Source: CANHBY01 sp031374415
GTDB lineage: Bacteria; Pseudomonadota; Gammaproteobacteria; Burkholderiales; Burkholderiaceae_C
NCBI GenBank assembly: GCA_031374415.1
Contig: JANMGB010000119.1
Coordinates: 1-64,000 of the forward strand
Length of the DNA stretch: 64,000 bases
Direction of reading: 5' to 3'
Positions 57,581-64,000 of this stretch are shown here, piece by piece. Made by a program: the position numbers and the translations under genes. Numbering within the stretch: position 1 is the stretch's first letter; every line of letters begins with the position of its first letter. The notes under the pieces were generated by a model, which did not search any database, was not told the origin of the DNA, and saw only the letters and a list, made by a program, of their open reading frames with translations.

Positions 57581-57807
57581 TCACGCCGATTTGAATGGCA
57601 ATACGGTGGCACCTTGCCGCAATTCGTCCAGGTAGTCTGCCCACACCGTCATCATCTGTCGCCGCTGGCTCAGGAACTCGGCTCGGTCGTAGGCGGCACC
57701 GAGCGGTCCCTCCTTGGTGTGGGCGAACTGGGCCTCGATCACGTCGGGCAGGATGTTCAGCTTTTCCACCATGAGCGTACGTGCCATCGCACGGAACCCG
57801 TGCGGAA
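57581..57807 (-). pseudogene. 3'-terminal remnant of a tyrosine integrase
   Basis: This segment encodes the last ~75 residues of an integrase almost identical to the C-terminus of the intact one at 60510-61769: HGFRAMARTLMVEKLNILPD, GPLGAAYDRAEFLSQRRQMM and DELRQG. The HxxR motif and the nucleophilic Tyr are included. Similarity stops sharply at about 57807. It marks the inner border of an older element in the tandem array. Confidence 0.85.
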
Positions 57808-57814
57808 AGGCTAT

Positions 57815-57856
57815 GGGGTCTTGTCTTTTGTCTGGTTACGCAAAAGGCAAGACCCC
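57815..57856. other. 16-bp inverted repeat at the integrase breakpoint
   Basis: Arms 57815-57830 (GGGGTCTTGTCTTTTG) and 57841-57856 (CAAAAGGCAAGACCCC) pair with a single mismatch across a ten-base loop, a very strong hairpin. It begins eight bases from where the integrase remnant ends. It may be a terminator of the element or the junction formed when the integrase was cut. The region 57857-58134 holds no gene that I can see and is AT-richer. Confidence 0.6.
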
Positions 57857-58134
57857 AGAGATGTGTGCACGAGGCTCCATGTTCGCAGGCTAAGTTGGCA
57901 TGCCGTGCTTTTCGATTCAGGCCAAGAAAGAAAAGTCCATTCAAATCATTGGCTTAGTCATGAAAATTGACTATGGTAATTTTTATTTACTGAACGACTA
58001 CGCGGCGCACTTTTGAGGCGAGGTAGCTGCGGCCACTGCTGTATGCTCGAACAGGCAGTCGACGAAGACTCCATATGCGCGCAGGCTGCGACGCACCATG
58101 ACACTGATGCAATAACAGGAAGAGAAAGACACCA

Positions 58135-58377
58135 ATGGATGATCCAGAGATCATCAACTCACCGCTAAGCCAGACACTTACTCGGCATGGCGTCACAGTT
58201 GAAGTCGAGATATACGGCGATGGCGAAGGAGGGTGGATTCTTGAAGTCGTCGACGCTCAGAAAACGTCCCACGTTTGGGATGAGCGGTTTGACACGGACG
58301 AGAAGGCCTTTGCTGAGGCAGTGCGCGCGGTAGAGGAAGAACCACTTGAGTTCGCACCTTCGATATCGAATCAGTGA
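58135..58377 (+). CDS. Small conserved hypothetical protein, 80 residues
   Basis: MDDPEIINSPLSQTLTRHG with a core VTVEVEIYGDGEGGWILEVVD and WDERFDTDEKAFAEAVRAVEEE. This is an acidic alpha/beta protein of a type often seen as a single small gene in proteobacteria; I know no function. ATG 58135 has an AGGAAGAG site upstream. It precedes the LD-carboxypeptidase gene by 23 bases. Confidence 0.6.
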   Translation: MDDPEIINSPLSQTLTRHGVTVEVEIYGDGEGGWILEVVDAQKTSHVWDERFDTDEKAFAEAVRAVEEEPLEFAPSISNQ

Positions 58378-58400
58378 CGGCTGGGCAAAAGGTTCATTGC

Positions 58401-59288
58401 ATGAATCACCATGTGCGTGTGATTTCCCCCGGTGCGAGCCCACAACGCGAAGCGGTCATGGCTTCCGCCGCCTTCCTGGGCAATGCTGGTTTTCACGTAA
58501 GTCTTGGGCAGCATGTATTTGATTCGCACAGGTATTTCGCCGGAGGACTGTCGGCCCGTCTGGCCGACCTCATCGCAGCCCTTCAAGATCCCGCGGTAGA
58601 AATTGTTTGGTGCGCTCGCGGAGGATTTGGAACGTCGGAACTGTTGCCCCACCTCGACGGCATCGAATTCGACAAGCCCATCATTGGCTATTCCGACAAT
58701 ACGTCACTCCTTGAGTTCGCGGCGACCCGGGGCGGCTCGGCAATCCACGGTCCCGTATTCGAGGAGTTGTTAGAGCCATCCAGCTCAGGGGCCGTGAGAA
58801 AAATCAGGCTCGGCGCCCAGCTGGTACTTGACCTTCTGGGAGACAACGCGAATGGGCCCGGCCATGACTTTGAATTGACTTCTGTTGGGCCGTGCTTCGG
58901 TCAGGAATTCAGCGGACGGACATGGGGCGGGAACCTGACCACATTGGCCAGCATTTGCGGCACACCATGGGCACGCTCGTTCCGTGGAGCGCTGTTGTTG
59001 CTGGAGGATGTGGGCGAAGCGTATTACCGGATTGAACGGTTGCTTCTCCAGTTGAGGCAATCTGGTGCACTGGATGGCGTCACGGCGGTGGTTCTTGGGG
59101 ACTTCCACAACTGCCCACAGCGCGGTCTTTCAGTGTCGGTGGCCGACATTTTTGTCGAACACTTGGCACCCATGGGCGTGCCCGTTTTCTTCGGCGCTCC
59201 GTTCGGACATGGCCCTTGCAATTTGCCATGGCAGTTTGGCCACGAGGCCAAAATCGAATTTGACAAACTTTCGTGGCATGGCCCTTGA
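58401..59288 (+). CDS. LD-carboxypeptidase (peptidase family S66, LdcA-like)
   Basis: This 295-residue protein starts MNHHVRVISPGASPQREAVM. The S66 signatures are WCARGGFGTSELLPHL, the nucleophile serine in PIIGYSDNTSLLEFAA, GGNLTTLASICGTPW, the glutamate in LLLEDVGEAYYRIERLL and the histidine in FFGAPFGHGPCNLPW, giving the Ser-Glu-His triad. Family members remove the terminal D-Ala from murein tetrapeptides during recycling, or give immunity to peptide-nucleotide antibiotics (MccF type). ATG 58401 with AAAGG was preferred over GTG 58374, which overlaps the previous stop. It is cargo of the island. Confidence 0.85.
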   Translation: MNHHVRVISPGASPQREAVMASAAFLGNAGFHVSLGQHVFDSHRYFAGGLSARLADLIAALQDPAVEIVWCARGGFGTSELLPHLDGIEFDKPIIGYSDNTSLLEFAATRGGSAIHGPVFEELLEPSSSGAVRKIRLGAQLVLDLLGDNANGPGHDFELTSVGPCFGQEFSGRTWGGNLTTLASICGTPWARSFRGALLLLEDVGEAYYRIERLLLQLRQSGALDGVTAVVLGDFHNCPQRGLSVSVADIFVEHLAPMGVPVFFGAPFGHGPCNLPWQFGHEAKIEFDKLSWHGP

Positions 59289-59360
59289 AAGAAGGGCGCT
59301 GGAACACTTGCTCACCACCCGTGGTGGCGTTTCTGTCGCAAGCCCGGCCTCCGCTCGTCC

Positions 59361-59642
59361 ATGACGAAGCGTCAAGATAGTTCCAGGTGTTTAGCCCAAG
59401 TCCACGGCACGGTTGCCGAAGCAGGAGTCGCCATGGTGCGCGTGGTATGTGAAATGTGTGGCCTTTGGGGGCCTCACCCAGAATGCGATCTGAAGCGCGT
59501 CCGCGGAGAAGTGGAGGCGCACGCCCGCGATGAGGCGCTGGCCAGGCGGTATGCACGCCACGGTGTCCTGGGGATCGCCACGCCTGCTTCACGCGCCAGC
59601 CACGACGAAGCTGTGGTGCATTTGGAGCGCTACCGCCCATGA
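59361..59642 (+). CDS. Possible small hypothetical protein before the LRR gene
   Basis: This 93-codon frame contains MVRVVCEMCGLWGPHPECDL with a CxxC and a nearby Cys, then a basic Ala/Arg-rich helix. It overlaps the LRR gene start by four bases (ATGA), which hints at coupling. Nothing in it is recognisable, and base composition could produce such a frame by chance. ATG 59433 is a shorter alternative start. Confidence 0.3.
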   Translation: MTKRQDSSRCLAQVHGTVAEAGVAMVRVVCEMCGLWGPHPECDLKRVRGEVEAHARDEALARRYARHGVLGIATPASRASHDEAVVHLERYRP

Positions 59643-60472
59643 ACATCGCTCCAGATTCAAGTGGCTGGTATGCCTTCGAACGCGAGGTGTCTCCCGAGGC
59701 GATCAGGGAGCTGGCCCAACTCCCGTTGGTTGAGCAACTGTCTTTGGTGCGCGCGCCGCTGCTCACCGTCCGACTGGCCCGGCGCATGGCCTGCCTGCGG
59801 GTGGAGCATTTCTGGCTGTGGTGCAACGTCACGCGGCGGGCCATGCGGTACATCGTCGAAATGCCGGGGCTTCGCAGGCTCGACATCCTCTCCATTCGCG
59901 GCCCCGGGCAAATGGCCAACTTCGGCAGGGCAAAGAACCTGGAGGTGTTTCGCGCCAACCATTACCTGACCGAAGCGGACCTGTTTCAGGTGCTCCAGTG
60001 CGGGCAACTGAAGGAGCTAGGCGCGCAAGGCGCAGAACTGTCCCGGGCGGCTATGTCGGCCATGCTGGCGCTGCCCCATCTCACGACCCTCGACCTCGAG
60101 GCGACTCGGTTCGACGACGGCATGGCCAGGCAGGTCAGTCGCTCGCGGTCGATCGTCTCCCTGGACATCGGGGGGACGAAAATCACCCGCTCCGGGCTGG
60201 AGCATCTGGTGCAGATGGAGCAACTCAGGTCCCTGGACCTGTGGGCCACGGCAATCCAGGAGGCCGATCTCCCTTTGCTTTTGAATCTGCCCCACCTGGC
60301 GTACCTGTCGCTGGGCAACGTCGAATGGCGGCCTGCCCTCGATTCGAGCGAGGTCGTGCGGTTGATCCTCGAAGCTCCGAGCTTGAAACGGGTCTGGCTC
60401 GACGGAATCATGCTGGAAGCGAGCCAGAAGGCCGCGTTGGAAGCCAAGCTGGACTCGCTTCAACTGACTTAG
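59639..60472 (+). CDS. Leucine-rich repeat protein
   Basis: The predicted 277-residue protein has about eight irregular LRR units (LVEQLSLVRAPLLTVRLARRM, LRRLDILSIRGPGQM, LKELGAQGAELSRAAM, LTTLDLEATRFDDGM, IVSLDIGGTKITRSG, LRSLDLWATAIQEAD, LAYLSLGN), of the ribonuclease-inhibitor-like kind often used in bacterial proteins of unknown role. No signal peptide and no NEL domain. The repeats differ from the 20-residue IpaH-type repeats at 25552-27663. It is the last cargo gene before the intact integrase (38-base gap, convergent). Confidence 0.7.
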   Translation: MNIAPDSSGWYAFEREVSPEAIRELAQLPLVEQLSLVRAPLLTVRLARRMACLRVEHFWLWCNVTRRAMRYIVEMPGLRRLDILSIRGPGQMANFGRAKNLEVFRANHYLTEADLFQVLQCGQLKELGAQGAELSRAAMSAMLALPHLTTLDLEATRFDDGMARQVSRSRSIVSLDIGGTKITRSGLEHLVQMEQLRSLDLWATAIQEADLPLLLNLPHLAYLSLGNVEWRPALDSSEVVRLILEAPSLKRVWLDGIMLEASQKAALEAKLDSLQLT

Positions 60473-60509
60473 AACTTTGGTTCAGTTCTTGGCCAGAGAC
60501 AGGTGATTT

Positions 60510-61769
60510 CTACTTCATGGCTCCGTCAATTCGGAGGACGCCTTGTCGCAATTCGTCCAGGTAGTCCGCCCACACCGTCATCATCTGTCGACGCTGGCTC
60601 AAGAACTCGGCCCGGTCGTAGGCGGCACCGAGTGGTCCCGCCTTGGTGTGAGCGAGCTGCGCCTCGATCACGTCGGGCAGGATGTTCAGCTTTTCCACCA
60701 TGAGCGTGCGTGCCATCGCACGGAACCCGTGCGGCGTCATGTCGTCGTTGGAGTAGCCCATGCGGCGCAAGGCACAGCGCAGCGTGTTCTCGCTCATGGG
60801 GCGTTCTCCGGTCAACATGCTGGGGAACACGTAGGTGCCATGGCCCGTCAGTGGCTGGATGTCGCGCAGTACGGCGATTGCCTGAGGCGCCAGCGGGACC
60901 AGGTGAGGGCGGCCATTGCGCTTGCCGTCGACCGAGCGCTTCATCTTGGCCGCGGGGATGGTCCACAGCGCGCCTTCCAGGTTGATCTCTTGCCAGGCCA
61001 TGGCGCGAATGTTCCCGGGACGTTGAAAGAGCAGGGCGGCGAGGATGAGCGCCGTCTTGGTTTCAAGTTGACCCTGGTAGCCATAAATTGATCGCATCAG
61101 CGCCGCCACCTGCGCAGGCTCCAAAAAAGCCGCCATGTGCTTGGTCTGGATCGGCTTCAGCGCGCCATGAAGATCCGGCGCCGGATTGCGTTCACAGCGC
61201 CCGGTGGAGATGCCGTATCGCAGTACCTGGCCGGCCGCCTGGTGCAGTTTGTGGGTCGTCTCATGAGCCCCTCGGGCCTCCACACGACGCAACGCATGCA
61301 GAAGCATGGGCGCGGTGATCTGAGGCAAGGGGAGGGCGCCGATCCAAGGGAACAAGTCCTTCTCCAACCGGTCCAGCCATGACGCTGCGTACTTGGGACT
61401 CAGCGACGCAATCTTGATGCCGTGGAATTCGCGGGCCACGGTCTCGAAGCTGTCGCCGTGCACGGTCTTGCGCTCCAGCTTGTCGAGTTGCCGGCGCTTC
61501 GATGGATCGACGCCAGCGCGGTGAAGCTTGCGGGCGTCGTCTCGCAGTTGTCGTGCTTCCTTGAGGGCAACCTGGACCTTCCTCGATCCAGCTTCCATGT
61601 AGTGGCCCAAGGCCAAGCGCTTTTCCTTGCCGTCGAATCGGTACTTCCAGAACCAGCGCTTCGACACGTTCGGGCTGACCTCAAGATAGAGGCCGCCGCT
61701 GTCGGCCAGGCGGAACTTGGCTTTGCCCTCTGGGCACTTGGCGTTCTTGCAGGTGGAATCGGTGAGCAT
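60510..61769 (-). CDS. Tyrosine-type site-specific integrase (P4-like)
   Basis: This 419-residue protein has an N-terminal DUF4102-type arm-binding domain (MLTDSTCKNAKCPEGKAKFRLADSGGLYLEV, read in parts), a SAM-like core-binding domain and a catalytic domain. The catalytic residues sit in RPGNIRAMAWQEI (Arg), HGFRAMARTLM (HxxR) and GAAYDRAEFL (Tyr). It integrates and excises islands at tRNA 3' ends. It lies 183 bases from the 3' end of the tRNA-Thr gene, the expected place next to its attachment site. A truncated near-identical copy is at 57581-57807. Confidence 0.92.
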   Translation of the reverse strand: MLTDSTCKNAKCPEGKAKFRLADSGGLYLEVSPNVSKRWFWKYRFDGKEKRLALGHYMEAGSRKVQVALKEARQLRDDARKLHRAGVDPSKRRQLDKLERKTVHGDSFETVAREFHGIKIASLSPKYAASWLDRLEKDLFPWIGALPLPQITAPMLLHALRRVEARGAHETTHKLHQAAGQVLRYGISTGRCERNPAPDLHGALKPIQTKHMAAFLEPAQVAALMRSIYGYQGQLETKTALILAALLFQRPGNIRAMAWQEINLEGALWTIPAAKMKRSVDGKRNGRPHLVPLAPQAIAVLRDIQPLTGHGTYVFPSMLTGERPMSENTLRCALRRMGYSNDDMTPHGFRAMARTLMVEKLNILPDVIEAQLAHTKAGPLGAAYDRAEFLSQRRQMMTVWADYLDELRQGVLRIDGAMK

Positions 61770-61790
61770 GGGGGAACAACCGTTTGGTCA

Positions 61791-61952
61791 GCAGCAAAAA
61801 ACGCTGCTGTTCCCCCATTTGTACCCCCAGTGGGGGTGAAATTCAACGGTACGTCTGAGACACCATGAAACGTGCAGACCCTTGAATTTCCTAGCTTTCC
61901 CTGGCGTCGAGCCGCTTCGTAAGACGGCATGCAACCCAGTGAAACGCAAATC
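61791..61952. other. att/integrase control region between integrase and tRNA-Thr
   Basis: This segment lies between the integrase start and the tRNA 3' end and should carry attachment-arm sites and the integrase promoter. It contains CCCCCA/TGGGGG inverted repeats near 61813-61838. It recurs, diverged, at 53347-53490. Confidence 0.6.
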
Positions 61953-62028
61953 TGGTGCCGGAGAGAGGAGTCGAACCCCCGACCTTCTCATTACGAATGA
62001 GCTGCTCTACCAACTGAGCTACACCGGC
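61953..62028 (-). tRNA. tRNA-Thr (anticodon CGU)
   Basis: A 76-base cloverleaf with encoded CCA: 5' GCCGGTG, D-arm GCTCAGTTGGTAGAGC, anticodon loop TTCGTAA (CGT, reading ACG) and T-loop TTCGACT. The sequence is very close to the E. coli thrW type. The acceptor stem has a T-T mismatch (position 6 against 67) because the 3' part reads CTCTCTCCGGC. The same CTCTCTCCG is present in the att remnant at 53.5 kb, so the 3' half may have come with an integrated element. Confidence 0.93.
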
Positions 62029-62123
62029 GAAGCTTGCGATTATAGGCGTGCGCGGTACGCACGACGGCATAGGGTGTGAACTTTTTGGTGTGGGTTTCTC
62101 GTCTGCATCGGTGAAGTCACGCG

Positions 62124-64000
62124 TCACGCCGCCAGCGCGTCCAGCAGCTCGGTTTCGATTTGCAGTTGCACTCTGTTTTTCTGCAGCGCCGTGCCGTCGA
62201 TCAGGAAGGTGTCTTCGACGCGTTCGCCCAAGGTGGTGATTTTGGCCAGTTGCAGGTTGATGTGGTGGCGCGCCAGCACTCGGGCAATCGCATACAACAG
62301 GCCGGAGCGGTCGCTGGCTGTCACAGTGAGCACCCAGCGTTGACCGCGGTCGTCCGGTTGCAGGGTCACCCGGGGGGTGACCGGAAATGAGCGTACTCGC
62401 CTTGAGATGCGGCTGCGGCGTGGTTCGGGCAGGGGCGCGTCGCTTTGCAGCATGAGTGTGAGTTGGGTCTCCACCAGCGAGATCAGGTCGCGATGTTGTT
62501 GCTCGGGTTGGTGGCTGAGGACTTGGAAGGTGTCGAGCGCGTAGCCTGCTCGCGTGGTGTGCACCTTGGCGTCTAGGATGTCAAAGTTCGCAGAGTCAAA
62601 GTAGCCGCAAATTCTTGCAAACAGGTCTGCCCTGTCGGGTGAGTAGACCAAGACTTGCAGGCCTTCCCCCAGGGGCGATGAGCGAGCGTTGACGACGGGC
62701 GTGTGTCCTTGCAAACGGCTTGCGAGTGAGCGGGCGTGCCAAGCGATGCTGTTGGCATCGTGGCGCGCAAAGTAGCTCACGTCGAGTGTGTCCCAGAGGG
62801 GCTGCTCGATGTCTTGCGGGAATGACAGCAGGTTGAGTGCCTGTCGGGCTTCCAGTTTGCGCGCTTCGATGTCGGCTGCACGGTTGGGCTGGGCGCCGCC
62901 CAGCGCTCTGAGGGCCAGCCGGTAGAGGTCTTCGAGGAGCTGCGCTTTCCAGGCGTTCCAGACCTTGGGACTGGTGCCACGGATGTCGGCCACCGTGAGC
63001 AGGTAGAGGGCTGTCAAGCGGTATTCGGTGCGCACGATCTTTACAAAACGGTCGATGACTTCGGGGTCGGACAGGTCGGCCTTTTGGGCCGTATGGGACA
63101 GGGTCAGGTGGTGTGCGACTAAAAATTCGATGAGCTCGCCATCGGTGCGGGGGATGTGGTGCTCGCGGCAAAAACGCCTGACTTCTTGGGCACCGAGCAC
63201 AGAGTGATCACCCCCCCGGCCCTTGGCCACGTCATGAAACAGTGCCGCCACATAGAGCACATAGGGCTTGTCCCATTGCGATGCCAGTTGCGAGCAAAAG
63301 GGGTACTCGTGGGCGTGTTCGGGCACGAAGAAGCGCCGCACATTGCGCAGCACCATCAAGATGTGTTGGTCGACCGTGTAGACGTGAAACAGGTCGTGCT
63401 GCATTTGGCCCACGATGCGCCGAAACACCCATAGCGTTCGCCCCAGGACCGATGTGGCGTTCATCATGCGCAAGGCGTGGGTTTGGCCGCGAGGGGCGTT
63501 CAAGATTTTCATGAACGTGGCACGGTTGACCGGGTCACGGCGAAAGTCGCGGTCCATCAGGTCGCGTGCGTTGTACAAGGCCCGCAGGGTGCGGGCCGAC
63601 AGGCCATCCAGTCCGGGCTGGGTTTGGTACAGCCAGAAGGTGTTCAGGATGGCATGCGGGTCGCGTTGGTACAGGTCATCGCTGGCCACCTCCAGCATGC
63701 CGCCGCGGTCGAGAAACTGCCTGTTGATGCGGCGCATGGGCGCGTCTTGCAAGCCGTTGATGCGCTCCTCCATGTTGAGCATGAGGATTTGGTTGAGTTG
63801 TGAGACGGCCTTGGCGGCCCAGTAGTAGCGGCGCATCAGTGTTTCAGAGGCGCGCTGGCCTGCGGTGCCGTGGTAGCTAAAGGTGTGTGCCACGGCGGTT
63901 TGCAAGTCAAAGACCAGGCGGTCCTCGCGTCGCCCGGCCACCGTGTGCAGCCTTGCACGGATCAGTTTGAGCAAGCCTTCGTTGCGTTGCAGTTGCTTGG
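62124..64000 (-). CDS. glnD: PII uridylyltransferase/uridylyl-removing enzyme (N-terminus beyond window)
   Basis: The leftward frame is open to the right window edge, so the nucleotidyltransferase N-terminus is not seen. Visible parts are the central helical region (RINRQFLDRGG), the HD phosphohydrolase domain (HDVAKGRGGDHSVLG, FLVAHHLTLSHTAQK) and two C-terminal ACT domains (VLVYSPDRADLFARICGYF and WVLTVTASDRSGLLYAIARV) that sense glutamine. It uridylylates or deuridylylates PII in response to nitrogen status. Ordinary chromosomal gene next to the tRNA. Confidence 0.95.
   Translation of the reverse strand, partial: KQLQRNEGLLKLIRARLHTVAGRREDRLVFDLQTAVAHTFSYHGTAGQRASETLMRRYYWAAKAVSQLNQILMLNMEERINGLQDAPMRRINRQFLDRGGMLEVASDDLYQRDPHAILNTFWLYQTQPGLDGLSARTLRALYNARDLMDRDFRRDPVNRATFMKILNAPRGQTHALRMMNATSVLGRTLWVFRRIVGQMQHDLFHVYTVDQHILMVLRNVRRFFVPEHAHEYPFCSQLASQWDKPYVLYVAALFHDVAKGRGGDHSVLGAQEVRRFCREHHIPRTDGELIEFLVAHHLTLSHTAQKADLSDPEVIDRFVKIVRTEYRLTALYLLTVADIRGTSPKVWNAWKAQLLEDLYRLALRALGGAQPNRAADIEARKLEARQALNLLSFPQDIEQPLWDTLDVSYFARHDANSIAWHARSLASRLQGHTPVVNARSSPLGEGLQVLVYSPDRADLFARICGYFDSANFDILDAKVHTTRAGYALDTFQVLSHQPEQQHRDLISLVETQLTLMLQSDAPLPEPRRSRISRRVRSFPVTPRVTLQPDDRGQRWVLTVTASDRSGLLYAIARVLARHHINLQLAKITTLGERVEDTFLIDGTALQKNRVQLQIETELLDALAA

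Overview
The window is a high-GC bacterial chromosome segment. Its housekeeping genes (hpf, transaldolase, pgi, pabB, glnD, a threonine tRNA) and its EpsF/EpsG-type capsule proteins point to a betaproteobacterium of the Burkholderiales, most likely Comamonadaceae-like. That placement rests on protein character only. A host-associated lifestyle is suggested by a type III secretion (T3SS) locus with ubiquitin-ligase-type effectors.

Layout. 1-3140: the N-terminal part of a copper-radical (galactose-oxidase family) lipoprotein, running off the left edge. 3.5-11.0 kb: core metabolism (hpf, transaldolase, pgi, an M20 amidohydrolase, a chorismate-lyase-like gene divergent from pabB). 11.05-23.25 kb: an exopolysaccharide locus (EpsG kinase and EpsF chain-length regulator leftward; sugar transferase, glycosyltransferases, flippase, polymerase and glycosidase rightward), bracketed by two copies of a roughly 250-310 bp inverted-repeat element. 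23.4-52.7 kb: a T3SS/effector island. 53.3-62.0 kb: a layered integrative region next to a tRNA-Thr gene, with one intact integrase, one integrase remnant, one att/tRNA remnant and cargo (an LRR-less NEL ubiquitin-ligase effector, an orphan DarG, a Gre-like protein, an LD-carboxypeptidase, an LRR protein). 62.1-64.0 kb: glnD, running off the right edge.

The T3SS is the most interesting system. It holds a sigma-54 activator, an HrpL-like ECF sigma factor with a candidate -24/-12 promoter, and five sites resembling hrp boxes (CGAACC-N15/16-CCAC type). These sites lie before the hrpJ operon, the hrpB-hrcJ-D-E-F-G-hrcC-like operon, an MltD-type transglycosylase and two tiny genes of unknown function. 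This suggests an activator -> sigma-54 -> ECF -> hrp box cascade like that of Pseudomonas syringae. The order activator, transglycosylase, chaperone, ~1550-residue effector also recalls the P. syringae conserved effector locus (AvrE). Differences are notable: three small genes resembling the SycN/YscX/YscY set sit between hrpJ and hrcV; two paralogous GNAT-fold-like genes sit between the hrpG- and hrcC-like genes; and the ATPase, the C-ring and the SctR/S/T/U genes are absent from the window.

Limits: all functions come from reading motifs and gene order by eye. No database search was run. Calls for the small T3SS genes and effectors depend largely on context.
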